Translations under genes and position numbers: made by a program | From: Quillaja saponaria | Taxonomy: Eukaryota; Streptophyta; Magnoliopsida; Fabales; Quillajaceae | DNA length: 64,000 bases | NCBI GenBank assembly: GCA_029379385.1 | Contig: CM055617.1 | Location: forward strand, 744,001-808,000 | Reading direction: 5' to 3' | Notes under the pieces: model-generated | What the model saw: the letters and a program-made list of their open reading frames with translations, nothing else | Told to the model about the DNA's origin: nothing | Databases searched by the model: none | Shown: positions 1 through 13,843 of the stretch, in pieces | Numbering within the stretch: position 1 is the stretch's first letter | Layout: the number at the start of each line of letters is the position of its first letter

Positions 1-97
1 AAATACACGGACAAGAAAGAAAAAAATTCAAAGGCAAAAGAAGCATAATGCATAGTAATACAATGACACAGGCAACCAAAACCAGAGTTTCCATGAT

Positions 98-3000
98 TCA
101 TCCTTCAGCCTTCTGAGCCTTTTCCACATATGCCTGCAAGAGAAAAAGGGAAATCATAATAAATGGATTATAAGCATAACCATATGTAAATATTTTAACA
201 CCACTGTTTCCTGTGACTGAACTAGTTTCAGTGGCAAGCCTCATTCCACTGTTAAAGCTTTTATAGAGAATCAAATACTACAAAAACATTTGTGGTCACT
301 AATCCACACTAAGAGGCTGTTTCAATTATAAGGTTTTAGCCAGACAATTTTATTTTTTAATAAAAAATCTTGATTATTTACAAATCTAAGATGAGAAAAA
401 TAGAACTCAGAATCCTCAGATGTAAAATAACAATGAGTGAAGTGCAGCACCACTGACCTGTACAAGTTTGTTAAGCTTTGGCTTTGAAAACGATAAATAA
501 TGGTCAATTTTCTCTTGCGTCTGAGGAACATGAACCCCTTGCACAGTACCAGTTACTTTGTCAACCACTTTCTTCACTATAGTTTTGTAGTCCTCTTTCG
601 TGATTTTACCTTCCTTCCATGTTGGTTTCAGAAGCTCCTTAACAAACTCCACCAAGGAAAATTTAAATGCACGAATCCCCTTCACATCCTTGCTTTTCTT
701 TCCCTCATCAGTGCCGCCATCTACGTTCAGATTTTCCAAGGAACCATTCTCTTTTTTATTTTCATTCTCATCTTGAGCTTGTTTACTTTCCTCAGCCATC
801 AGTCCATCGGTATTCTTAATAAGCCCACAATACTCACCCTGCTGCAACTGAGTTAACTGTTCAGTCCTTTCAATACACTTTTCTTCAAAATTGTTAATTT
901 TATAATGATCACCAGAATTTTGTCTATCTGAACTAGATAACTGGGATGGCCTTTCTGGTTTTGCTTCTGCAACAACAGGATTTGGAGAAAAGCCCGGGGG
1001 CATCCCGCTCTCATCAGCCTTCTTTGGCTCAATGCTATCACATATTGGATCATACCGCTTCTGGAATCCAATAGCCGTATCTGAGTTGACGGATGCTGTA
1101 GAAACTGGATTAACAGACCCTTCATATTTGGAAAAGGAAGGAGCATTCTGTGCATCCTGATAATTTAAAGCAGCGTAAAGCTGTGGAAGCTGCTGGCCTG
1201 TTCCTAAAATGTGGGCTAGAGAAGCCGAGAGATTAGTAAGTTGCGCAAGCTGTTCAGTGCTTACTGTATCCTGGGTCCGGCGGAATTCTGACATTAACTT
1301 GTAATGGGTTTGAATGCACAATATTTGGTTTGATGCTGGACTGTTTCTCAGTATATCCTGCCTGGTTTTCTAAAACTTCTCCAAATCCTTCTCTTGGAGG
1401 GACAATGGGTACTGCAACCTTACTTTGTCCCGCTACATGGAAGCTCGAAGAATACAAAGCACTTACATTTTGTCCATTGTGATTTAAGCCTTCTCCTGGA
1501 AGAAAAGTATGAAAAAAATTAGATGAACGCCTGAAATAAGACTACAAATTCACCTTATTATATGTCAATACATTGGCAACATCTCTCTGAAATTGCAGTT
1601 CTACAGAATTTAAGATTTTTAAATTGCCAAGGGATGCATATTAATAGGACCATAAAGCATCTGTTTACCTGAAGCAGTTTGATTGCCTATCACATTTATT
1701 TGTGGCTAAGTATGTATTACTCAGAGTTAAGCCCTGTGTTTTCTGTATGTGATCATCTTTAACAGGATTAGAAGGTTCCACGGTGTAATTCCAATCAGGA
1801 GACATGTCATCACCAAGCCATTTCTCTGTAACTTTTGACTCGGGAATCTCCATGCTGGTGCCAGCATTTTCTATCTTCCACTGGTTTCCTTCTTTTTTCT
1901 CATTATCAACAATTTGGTCACCACGTACTTTGTTCTTGTCCAAACTATGGCCCCACCCATCACCTCCAGGCAAAGTAGTGAATCCAGGCTCAGGCCAGCT
2001 CATATTTCCATTTTTGTCATCACACAGCTTCGTATTATCTGAGACAGAAACTATCTCAATCCTTTTTGGACCATCCCAAGCCTTACCCACATCAATAGTA
2101 TTGTTATCTTTCCCCCATCTATCATCTCTTGACCTTCCGTCAGGACTAAGTGCACCACTCCATTTGGCATCATCCAAGACCTGATCTTCACCTGAATAGG
2201 TTCGCCGTCTCTCATCCCTATATCTTCCATTAGGACTTACACGTGCTTGACTATCATGAGAAAACCTGCAATATTTACCCTTGCGACAATTTCCAGCACC
2301 AAAAAATTTGCAGGGAGTACTAACACTTCTTTGTGGATCATGCCCCCCACCTCGGTCAAAAGAATTATCTCTATTCCTTCTGTCAAATTCTCTCTCTCTA
2401 GTTAATTCATCCAAAGATCCTTTGCTGAAACCATCTAAATTGCCATGATGGATGTACTTGCAAGATGCTCCAATCCGACATTTACCTCTTGCAAAATTAA
2501 TACAAGGCTCATTAGATCTACCACTCCTCACCGAACAATCCTTACTATCAAGAGGAGCAGGGTATCTGGGAGCTCCATCTTTCATGTGTCTGCCTTCCCA
2601 GGTATCCTCATTACTTTCGTAATCATGGTGAAGAAAATGACAATTACTGCCTCTTCTGCATTTTCCAGCAGCAAAATCTCTACATACTAGTGCTGCCCCT
2701 CTAGGCCTGCTTCTACTTCTGTCATGCACTGCTGAGTCCTGCCTTAGACCATGTATAGGGCTCCTGCTCCTGCTCCAGCTCCTACTCCTACTTCTACTCC
2801 TGCTCCTGCAAAAGGTAACAGCCAAATAAAAGAACAATAAATATTAAAACAATTGGATCAAGAAGGAATGATTGTCCCAAATAATGTACCACCATATAAA
2901 CACCTACAGAAATAAAACCCAAAATAGTTCCTTTCTTTTACCTAGGAAATTCAACATAGTACACAATAAGTCTGATGCAGAAGGTGCCTGTTATTAAAAT

Positions 3001-3594
3001 TATTCTTGGTAGCGGAGTAACAGAACAGAAAGCAGTCACAAAGTTGAAAACTTACCTCTGTAGGGCATAGTTTATTATATGAAGGGGAGATAAAGTACAT
3101 CTATACTTGTTTTCACTTTCCACTTAGTTAATAATTTGCAAACAGATCTGAACATAGATTCATGCATGGAAGCATACCCAAAACAAAAACTAAAAGTTTC
3201 ACTACTCAATATAGGTATGATGAGTCAACAGGAACATGCAGAGAAGAGAATCAAACCTGAATGACCTTCCCCAACCATTTCTTGGTGATTGACTATGACT
3301 CCTATGTGTCCATTCCTCCAACACAGGGGACATTCTTGAGTCATAACTAGCACCGCCATTGTATGTTACAGTGGCGTCCAAACTCCTATTGTAGTCTCTG
3401 TTGATTATATCAGCCTTACGGGAAGCTCTGCCCCCAGAAAAAGGCTCCTTGGATCGAAAATCATGTCTGGATTTCAGCTTATCATTCCCTTCTGAGTAGG
3501 GCCACCCAGATTGCAATTGGTGATTCTTGGATGCAAATTCAAGGTCATCTCTCAAATCCCACTTTGAAGAGCGTCTTCTGCCACTTCCACTCAT
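98..3594 (-). CDS. C3H38: CCCH zinc-finger protein, C3H38-like (two apparent frame breaks)
   Basis: Coding exons read on the minus strand: 3594-3257, 2805-1669, 1495-458 and 133-98. The first exon begins [17 protein letters not shown]. Exon 2 opens with an RS-dipeptide tract ([16 protein letters not shown]), then carries three C-x7-C-x5-C-x3-H fingers: CRDFAAGKC..., CINFARGKC... and CKFFGAGNC.... The C-terminal region includes [11 protein letters not shown] and a conserved basic segment with [19 protein letters not shown], and ends [15 protein letters not shown] fingers of this type bind RNA and the RS tract suggests a splicing or mRNA-processing role; both are inferences from the family. Total exon length is 2549 nt, not divisible by three. 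The frame shifts once near the end of exon 2 (about 1669-1712) and once in exon 3 (about 1254-1366), each equivalent to one extra base. An upstream acceptor at 3601-3602 shows that a leader exon lies further 5'. Confidence 0.88.
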
Positions 3595-3603
3595 TTGGAA
3601 CTG

Positions 3604-6600
3604 AATTTAATAAATGCCAGTATGATCTGGAGGTAGAAGAAAATAAAAATCATAATAACACGATATATATACTTGCTATTCCACATTTTTCCTCAATGAC
3701 ATAGGGATCTACCTTCCTCCTTCAATAGGAAGAAAAGAAAACATGATAAGAAGGAGTGATGCAGGAGAAACTCAGTTAAATAAATAAATATATATTCTGT
3801 AGCCTTGTTTACAGTTCACAACACTTTACTGCAAGCTATGTAGCAGCTTCTCAACCAGAATTCATTTAAAAAATTTACCCTACATAAAAGAAGACTCACA
3901 GAAATTTCCTACATTGTGGTATAATAATTCATAGTAAAATTATATATTATAATGCACGAAGCTCCATTCAAAGTCATCAAACTCACAGACCCTCCAGATT
4001 CTTGCAAATTCCATGTATTATTTTGAATAAACTCAAAAAGCTTACATCAAAATCGACTTGACATGGGCCAAACTACCTAAGTTTCTTAAATGGTGTTAGT
4101 TTTGTCACCTGGCACCATATAAGATCACCCAGGCCACAGCCTATATGGTCGTTTTAGGATTCAGCAGAAGAGACAGTAGTACACTCAGTATCACAAGCAA
4201 AATTTTCAGACAAAATACTTAAAATATGATTTCTTACATTTGAAAACTATTCTTTCTTATTCCCTAGATACATCATCCTTCAATCTCTGGACATAGTCAA
4301 TTATTATTTTTCACAAATCAATGCGTAGTACATGTATTAATGGATTTGTAATGTAAGGTGTGTATGTATCTGTAAACATATATTTTTGTGTGTATGCATC
4401 TGTACACTCCCCATCCCACAATTAATGTCTTCTTAGTCTATGCACACAGATTGAGAAAGCTCAACAAATAAAGAGCCAAATCACATATTTAGAGTTATTC
4501 TTTGAAAAAAAAAAAGGACAAGAAAGTAGTTTATTGGGAATAATAAATTGAAGTTGCGTGATTTTTTTTGAGGGGCACTACAAGAAAATAAAGCAATCAG
4601 TGCTTTAATTGGACACGTCTTCTGGGACAGGACAAAACAGAAGAAAGACATCTTTGTGGGATAGTATCATCTGTATATAAGCATTTTTGCTTAAAACAGA
4701 ACCATGGATACCAAAACAATGAACACCAACATATAAAGTTTCTTAAAAACCGCTCAACATTGAAGAACTTTGCAACCACAATGCTATGTCGTAACAGTCA
4801 GAAAGGAATTTCTAGGCACGCCCAAGCCTGGATACCACATGGCTCTGACAAGGCAACACCTCATCTCCAAGTAGATGGTAGTTTATCACTAATAATTCTT
4901 TTAGAAGTCCACCAAGGATCCCCTGTGATTCTTTTTTGTACAATTACAAAATACAACTATCAAGGATTCCTCGTGTTCTATGGATGTTAGGTACCTTTGT
5001 ATTTTCTTATAGACACCTATTCATATATTTATGATGCGCTAATATATCCACTCAAAAGGGACATGGTCAATTTACTTATTTTCTTTCTAATAATAATTTT
5101 ATGACCAGATATGTTCTTTGACTTGATTCTATTAATTTCATAGTGCTCTTATTATGACAGAGATAATTCATTATTAAGTTTATCACATTTCAACTTTCAT
5201 TGAGTAGTATCCATATGACTGACTTCCGTTGCTTGCCTCAGCCACATAAGTACTGCCTCTAGAAGTAATCCTCCTTTAAGCAGATATCTACAGTAGTACA
5301 GCTACAGAACAAAGATTAGCTAAACCGTGCATCTAGAGGTGATTTCAGCTTTGAGCAAGGTCAAACAGCAAGTAAAACAACTTGGTTGCCTAAATACCCC
5401 TCTTAATATTATTTTCTACAAGTAAATATTTCTATTTTATTTTTTATAAAAATGGCTCTCTAGGTCTGACCATTTACAAAATGATTGAAGATACAAGAAT
5501 TATGAATAAAATAAAATAAAAGATAATTTGATTTCATTTTCTAACACAAAAACCTATACTGTCACAAGTTCTTTAATCACAAACATCTACTGTTGTCATC
5601 AAGCATATTGGACATATGATAATTCAGGTCCGGAGATAGTTCTCTCGGAATCTTAAATATATGCCGCTAAACCATACATGAAGTTGCGAACAGAAGCATT
5701 AAAACAATAAATAAATAAAAAATGCAGAGCTTCACCAAATGAAATCGAGGAGTTGAGTTGAAGTCTTGAAGCATAAAAGCAAAACTCTCCCTCAGAAACA
5801 CAAAATCCGTAAAGGGTCATTTCTGTGATGTGTTTGTGTTTGTGGGCAGATGAACCTTTCAATATTTCTCAGCCAAACATTAAAGACTGGCTCTAGATAG
5901 ATACCCATTAGAGTTGCAATTTTTGCCTGGGTCAAGCATAAAACAGGTTTGGTGTTAAACGTCTATACGGAGGGGGAAAGGCTCTCAAAAAACAAACAAG
6001 AAACATAAGCATATACCCGACATTTACAAAAAAACCTACTACTCTCAATTGCAAACTCATCCAACTTGACAATACCACACTAATGGGACATATACCAAAA
6101 TAAAATCTTAACTCATCATAGGCTGATATGGCCCAGGAATTCCTTTTCCGTGCAAATTATATTACTCTACTCTAGGATTAGAGGGTGTTTCTGCTGGTTG
6201 AAGGGTCTGGAAATATAGATGAATGGGTGGTAATGATGGATTTTGAGTGTGGTAGAGGTAACTCTTTGCACGGATCTGAAAATCATAATCTGATCCTAAG
6301 AAATGAATAAGTAACCCTTTCAATTTCTAGAATCTCGCCAGAAATACTTAGGAAAAGAAACTCTTCATTACTTGGTAATACTTACATTGACTCTTTTATA
6401 GACACCTCTAAGTACTAAACATGCTAGACTCTTTAAATTACATTTCGCTGACTTCTAGATTAACAATACCAATGATAGTGTAATTGACTCTTGGACTAAC
6501 AGTGTTGGATGACTAGCCTACCTAATAGTAGGAGTATACTCTGGAAATTAAAGATCATTAAAACTCCTGCTGATTTTCTCCATTAAAGATTCTTAGAAAA

Positions 6601-8432
6601 AATAACTCTCCAACACTCATACATACGACATTTAGAAAATGAGCATCTCAGCCATCCGTACCCTAGAAAGGTAATGACTTCTTAGAAATGCCACCAACCT
6701 ACAACCCCACAATTACATATAGCCTCTTCTTTGAACAGTTAGTCCAATCGTTTATATTATGATTTAAAATTCTCAATTTCAAGTCAGATTATTTCAACAG
6801 CTACACAACGAGACATTCTTAATCTTCAAACAACCAAAATGTGATGATCTACCACTTCCAATCTCCCTAATAATATTGTCCCAATTCCAATCCATATTCT
6901 TCCACAACATGAAAAAATTCATCTGTGTTTCCGTAAATATAGGATCTTGATCCTTACAACTTGCTAATCAAAAAGAAAAGATCTTTACAACTTGTCCCAT
7001 CAATGTTTCTGAACATGAAATGTCTTCTCAACTAATTTGAAATATTCATACATCTCATATAATTTCAACAATCTCAACTCAACCAAAGGCTGTAATGTTT
7101 ATTGTATTGGTTCAATGCCTGTCAATCACTTAATGGCAGCATCAGTGCACAATGGCACTATCGAGTTCGACAAAGGTCAATAAACAAGTTGCTACATTCT
7201 TTTCTCATCCGTTGAACTAGCAGGGTGGTTTATGCTGCTATGTCAGAAATTTTTGAAACAATCTCCAGTCTTAAAAATCCAATATAGATCCACCATTATT
7301 GGGTGAAAAAGTCCATTATTGCTCTTGTGGAAGGCTCAAATGCCATTGCAAAAGTATTTTGCACCAGCTACTTTGAAAGCAATTGGTAACCCCTTCCATG
7401 CATTGGTCACATGTACTGCAGAAAAATTATATCTAAATTAGCACTTAGATAAATGTACCCTTGTTGACATATATAGAACTAAAACACACACGAGCTTATC
7501 TATCTTGATACCTAATCCCTTAGTGTCTAGAAAACCATTTGGAAAAATAGATGAAAGCCTCAACACTCAAGCAGGTAGAGGGGTAAATGTGATATTACAT
7601 TTCCATAAAAGACAATCAACCAAAAATTCTTATTTACAAGAATTAATCAGAGCCTATATGATCGAGATCACCTTAAGCTTTTCCATGGAAATGTATAGAA
7701 CAACCATCAATCAATCATCAATTGTAGTGTAACCAAGAGACAGTGATCCGTGATATATAGGACCACGCGTACCTAAAGATAGAATTACCTAATCATCAAC
7801 TGCATACATTAACTGAACACTATAATTCCCAACATCCCCACCCCAGTGCAAAAAAAAAACTCGGTAAAACTAAAAGTCATGGTCGAAATATGCAAATTGT
7901 AGCCTAGAAAGTAGAAGCTAATTTATTCAGCGGTTCATGAACCAGAAGTCCCCCCTAAATCATCAAATAATATACTTTTCTGTAGTCACATAACTTGCAA
8001 TTCCTAGTTATTATAGCTTGCTACACCATGTCCTAGTTTGATTTCTAACGCATAAGCAATAGCAAGTGAAAGAATCCTATAAAGGGTTACATCAACACCA
8101 CAATTCATGAATTTTTCAGAGCCCAAAACCCATATACAGAGGAAATTCACAAGACAAGAGTCTAATCGCATAGAGAAAAAACCAAAAAAAAAAAAAAAAA
8201 ACACAGCAGTACACCATGATTACAAAAAGTTCCAAACTTCAAAATATCATGAATAAGGAATAAAAAAATACGATTTTTGAAAATAAAATGTAACCTTCAA
8301 TACCTAAATATAAGAAAAACTCAATGACATATTCGATTCAGATGAAGATTTCCAAACTGAAAGAGAAAGCACAGTAAACCCTAGATATAGCATATAGGTG
8401 CAGACAGATAGAGAAAAGGAGGAAGGACTCAC
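3604..8432 (-). other. Long leader intron of the C3H38-like gene
   Basis: 4.8 kb without any recognisable coding sequence. Open frames here (4597-4990, 5653-5862, 7505-7732, 8004-8204) are short, low-complexity and lack recognisable domains. The sequence is AT-rich with a poly-A tract at about 8182-8200. It could hide alternative leader exons. Confidence 0.4.
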
Positions 8433-8560
8433 GAGACAGAGATAGCAAACACAATCCACGTCGAAACCCTAGACTTCAGTATGCAGCTGACGCCGCTGTG
8501 AGTTGGTCATGATGTTACAGCAATGGAGAGAAATAGAAGTTGGAGTACGAGCAAGAAAGT
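8433..8560 (-). other. Probable 5' UTR exon of the C3H38-like gene
   Basis: On the minus strand a transcribed-looking leader runs into a consensus donor GTGAGT (plus-strand actcac at 8427-8432). The coding exon at 3600 has a clear acceptor (TTCAG) just before the start codon, and no other gene lies between. Together they imply a leader exon here and a leader intron of about 4.8 kb. The 5' end at about 8560 is a guess. Extra leader exons inside the intron cannot be excluded. Confidence 0.45.
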
Positions 8561-8569
8561 GGAAAACGT

Positions 8570-10500
8570 CTTACAAGTAAAAAACAACAACCTCCCTTAG
8601 ATTTTGCTCGGATTAATCTTTGTTTGACGTTGTGGTCTAACTTGGGAAATATTTGTGGGCCTCTTTGTAATCTATTTGTGCATTTTTGTGAAACTTAACA
8701 TCTATTACCACATTTAAATATATAAAAAATTTATATATAATTAATATATTGTAAATAAATAAAAAATCACAACTTTATATTTTTAAATATAATTAGCATA
8801 TATTATTAATATATTTAAAAATAAAATATATAATAATATTTTATTATAAAAATTAAAAAATTATAAATGAGTAGTTGTACAAGTTTTCGAGCTAAGTATT
8901 TGGAATTTGATCCTCGAATCAAAATCTTAAATGAGCTTGAAATCAAACTCGAGTTCAATTCAATTTGTTTGGAACTGAATACAAATTGCTCCTTTAATCT
9001 TGTGTTTCTATTTAGAGATAATAATAAAATCTTAAAATTCAGCATTGTAGATAATATGATTTACTTATATTTGAGTTCAAGGCCACTTATATTTGGCATT
9101 TGAAAATCAGTTTTTGGATAATTGATTTTATTAGTAGAGCTTATAGAAGAGTTAATTTTAGCATAAGCTATTTTGTATTTGGTTAGTTATCCAAAACAAT
9201 GATTTTGATTCATAAGTATATTTTTTTTTAAATTATGGTATTTTGTCAAAAAATAATATAAAAATTGTGTCTTTTATTTTACTATAATTATGTTTTGCAA
9301 AAGCTACACATGAATAGATTTTAAAAATAGAATAAAACTGTGTTAAACATTTGATCAAGAGTGATTTTTAGTTTTAACCAAACATACTATTATAAAATCT
9401 AAAAATAATTTTCAACTTTAAATGTTAAACATAGGTTCTAAACATAAAACTAAAGTGGCACTTAATAACTAACAAAACCTCATTTTATCTTCATTTCCAC
9501 GAGGATAATTTTTTTGCAAGAGCATAAGAATAAAAATTAAAATATTTATTAACAAAAATATAAAAGTAAATTATACCCACCTTCAAAGTTTTGTCTAGTG
9601 ATATTCACAATAAAAAATTATAGAAAATAGAATTCTCCTCTCTCAAATTTATTATACTAACAAAATCTTATAATGTGTGGACAGATTATGTTTATTTTAT
9701 CTCTTACCAATTATTAAACTATAATTTTGAAAATTAAAATAAAACAAAATTTAATATTCAATAAGATAAAATATTCTAAGAATAAAATTTAGGAGCTAGA
9801 TTTTGACATTTTGAGAATAGTTTTTTAATTATTTATCTCAAATTTTCCCTGATCATTTAATCAAGGGAATGGATCTTTGTAAGCGATTCATATTTGCATA
9901 TGCATAATTAGACTTGAATCAAGCTATTATCACGGTTGATTAGGAAATTTTAGATCATGTTGAAACCTAGAGGGAACATCAAGAGACTTGAATCAAGTTA
10001 TTATCACGGTTGATTAGGAAATTTTAGATCATGTTGAAACCTAGAGGGAACATCAAGCACAAGACTTACTTATTCTGAAGCTAATATTCCAGCATTCAAT
10101 ACTTGACCTTTATCTACAAAGGTTACATTTAAAATCAGGACAAATAATCAAGGAAAAAAAAAAAAAAAAAACACAAAAAGCACTGAGGAAATAAAGAATT
10201 TTGCTACAATATAAAACTGGCTTTATTTACTTGCACTACTCTTCAAAAACAGTCCTAAATGGATGCTTCAGTTATTAAATAACAGTGAAAGCTTATATTA
10301 GTTTCCAAACATCTTAATACATTGCTCAAGCTCTCTGCCCCCAGAAAATGACTCCTGCTATGATGGCTAAGTTACTTCACCAGAGACCAGGCACATCACT
10401 TGAATTCAGAGCAAAAGACACAGATCAAACTAGCTACTGCTTCTACCAAATAGATTGCAGGTCTGCTTAGGCAATTTAAGGTACTATAATCTTAAAGATG
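8570..10500. other. Intergenic, AT-rich, between GBSS1 3' end and C3H38 5' end
   Basis: No gene seen. It contains a 74-bp tandem duplication (listed separately), poly-A runs and extremely AT-rich stretches around 8700-8870 and 9700-9800. The C3H38 promoter should lie at its left edge. Confidence 0.6.
9911..10058. repeat. 74-bp perfect-period tandem duplication
   Basis: The unit beginning gacttgaatcaag occurs at 9911-9984 and again at 9985-10058. I see one internal difference (gctatt versus gttatt) and a difference at the last base. Only two copies are present. The near-identity indicates a recent duplication. Confidence 0.9.
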
Positions 10501-10504
10501 ATGC

Positions 10505-13500
10505 TCAAGGAGTGGCGACATTTTCCTTGGCAAGAGGAGCAACTTCCTCTCCAACAATCCCAGGTTCACTACCAGCAACCTCCAGGCTCAAGAGCACCTT
10601 TTCCCATTGCTTGGCTGGCCCCTGCATCAGAACCCAAACATTTTAATGAAACGCATCTTCAGTGTCAGAGTGGCACGCGCGTGAGGTGAGCTAGATAAAC
10701 ATTTTTTATACTTACTAACCTTCCATGAAAAGTCTTGGGCCATGCAATTCTGGATCATCTCTTTCATTGCAGGGGTACCATAGGTCAGAAGAGCTCTCTT
10801 GACAGTTATTGCCAATGCATCTACATCAGCTGGATCAACCGCATCACACTGAAGAACAATCCCAGGATATAAACCGTTATTTTCCATAGAGTAAAACAAA
10901 GGATGGAAACAAAATCATGATTTTGGGTCTCATGGAAACAAGTTGTGAACTTACTTCAACATTGAAGGCTCCCATGTGGAATCCAGTGTAACCTTCCATT
11001 ACAGTGTCAACAAGTCCACCAGTTGAGGCACAAATGGGCAACTGTGGCAAAGTCACATCACAATATAGTATTAATCATTGTTTGCAAGAATTTATCGTGA
11101 GATATCAAGCAGTAGCTAGCTAGGAGGAAGAGAAAGAAATAATGACACTACCGTCCCATATGGCATGGAATGCAACTGAATGAGACCACATGGTTCAAAT
11201 CTACTTGGGATCAGCATAAAATCGGCCCCAGCAATAATCTTATGAGCAAGGGGGACATTGAATTTGGCTATTCCTCTAGCATTCTCGGGATACAATATTT
11301 CTAGTTGTTCAATTTGCTTCTCCATGTGCTTTTTACCAGTTCCCTGACAGACAAAGCAAAACCCATGATCAAAATCAAAATTTTATACTGGTAGATGTAT
11401 AGAAATGAAGATAGTTTCAATCCCATCACTTACAAGGACCACTATCTGAACATTTTCTCCAATGAACTTTGGAATAGCTGCAGCTAAAATATCTGAACCT
11501 TTCTGCTCTTCTAGTCTACCAATAAAGCCTATCAATGGAATATTCCTGTCAACTGGCAATCCAACTTCTGCTTGGAGGGCTTCTTTTAATAAAGCCTTTG
11601 CATCTGTAACCTGTAATGAAAATTTTGATGAGCACAGATTTCTGAGGATATGTAATAGTGAGATTGAAAAACCTGAGAAGGTACTTACTGTTGTTGCATC
11701 ATATTTTACGCCAGTGTATTTGTCTGTTTGTGGATTCCACTCTTGACTATCCATGCCATTCACAATACCAGTGATGCTAGTCTTACGGATGATATTGTCC
11801 AATTCTACACCTTTTTCAACTCCAGAAACGAGTTCCTGGGCGTAGTATGGGCTCACAGTTAAGACTCTGTCCGATTCCAATATTCCAGCCTTCATCCAAT
11901 TAATTTTTCTTCCTTTGGCAGGTTTGTTATACCTGCAAACTGAAAATACTTAATACCATTTGGAAGAAAAGTTCATGGATAGTATATCAAATTTGAACCC
12001 TTAGTTCGGAGCATCAATACTAATGGAATCATACCCGTCAATAAAGTCAAAAGAGCTCTTGAAATTATCGGCTAAATTGAGAAGAGAGAAGTCTGGAAAG
12101 CCAAATCTACCTTGGTAGGCAATGTTGTGGATGCAAAAAGCAACCTACCATCATTTAGCAAGCAAGGTCCACTTCTTAAGAATGAGAAATACGAGTTGTC
12201 CAAAATTTTGTTGGATGCATACAGGAGCAAGAGCGGATTACCTTAGCATCTCTGTAAATGCCCCTAGGCTTGTACATGGATTTCAGGTAGCACGGAATAA
12301 GAGCAGTGTGCCAATCATTGGCAATGAAGACAACATCTTCCCCTGCAAGGAATTTAGAGATGTTCATAATCTTCAACATTTCTTTTTGATAACTGAAGAT
12401 TTGAATTGTCAGGAATAATGAAGTCATACCATATGGCCCTGAGAAGTGTTTGCTGTTCGATAAATTTAGAACCCTCGGTGCCTCAAGAGCCGCCTGAAAA
12501 GATATTGAAAACAAATTCAGGATTCAAATGCATGTAGTAGTCCTTCCATAGGGGAGGGATCTGTTGACACTGGTATAAGTCTTTCTTATAGACTTGCACC
12601 AATTTTAGGCCATTGATCTCACTTTCGTCTAATGGCTGAAAATACCCAAGGGATTAATGCAAACACCAGCATTAATTAGCATTGAACATAAGGGCCATTT
12701 TCAATTAATAGGTCCCAGGTAATTCAAAAGAAATTGAATTTTAAGAAATTTATCAGACATCAACTCCCCATCACAAGATTTGTTCTCCCACAAAAAAATG
12801 ACCTACTCATGTATAAGATAATTTATCGTGGAACGCCCCCAAATCTATTCCAGCAGAAGGATTGAACAAAAGAATAATACAAGAAGAAAGAAAAGATGAG
12901 TTGCCTGGCACAACAAGCTGAACCTAAGCTGGTTATCCTGATAATCTTGTCCTGTCAGGGGGCCATAGATTTTTGATCCTGTTTTTCCCCACACCTACAA
13001 GATTATAGAAGGTACACATCAAATACAACATCGATCATACCTTCAGCTTTCTAATATTCTAGTCATCATAAAAAAAATTGTCAAACCTTTTCGAGGAACA
13101 GAGGATGATCAACAAATACACGATCAACCCCTCGCTTGTAGCAGTGGAAGAAACGAACAGTTTCAAGTCTGTCTCCAACTTTTAACTGCAAAAAGTCAAG
13201 ATAATCATTTAGGAGGGAAGATTACAAGCGTACAGACCAACATGGGGAATACATGGTACAGAGGATTCTTCTTAAGCAGCAAGCAAGTTGGAAATCTTAC
13301 CTCAACCAATACATTAGTGTCCCATGCATCTTTGTACTGGTCATATCGTGGTGACACTGTCATAACACGGTGCCCGTTTGTCTGACATTATTTAGGCATA
13401 AGTCTTAGTCAAGTTATACTCAGAACATGGCACAACAGCTGGTGCCAGTAATGAGGAAGTTAGAATATGAAAATTGTGAATTGGACACAGCAACTTACCG

Positions 13501-13843
13501 CCATCGCCGGTGGCAATCCTCCAAGAACATCACCAAGTCCACCAGTTTTGCTCCATGGACCAACCTCAGCTCCCACAAAGATCAAGTTCATCCCTTTGCC
13601 ACACACAATTTCCCCCAATGGCCTCACATTCTCAGTTTTATTAACTTTTCTAGTAGTTTGCATAGTAGAGGTTCTCATCTTTAGCATGTCCAGCTTGCTC
13701 AAAGATCTTAACCCATTGTGAGTAATTTTCTGGTTCCTCTGGCTTATCCGACCGAAATGTGATCTTGTTTCTGTTCCTGTTGTTCCATGGTGGTTAGCAT
13801 GGGGACTTCTTGAGACGAAGTGGGAGGAAGTCAAGGTAGCCAT
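10505..13843 (-). CDS. GBSS1: Granule-bound starch synthase I (ADP-glucose starch glycosyltransferase)
   Basis: GBSS1 makes amylose by transferring glucose from ADP-glucose to alpha-1,4-glucan inside plastid starch granules. Thirteen coding exons: 13843-13499, 13381-13301, 13185-13087, 12994-12905, 12493-12430, 12342-12242, 12144-12035, 11932-11689, 11610-11434, 11343-11152, 11041-10955, 10848-10720 and 10621-10505. They sum to 1836 nt and give 611 aa, the usual GBSSI size, with every phase matching. The N-terminus is a Ser/Thr/Arg-rich plastid transit peptide. Mature-protein motifs are the substrate-binding KTGGLGD in exon 1, then [33 protein letters not shown] and STGGLVDTV. The C-terminus is the GBSSI-specific [11 protein letters not shown]. 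The intron between 12905 and 12493 starts with GC instead of GT. The gene appears intact. Confidence 0.97.
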
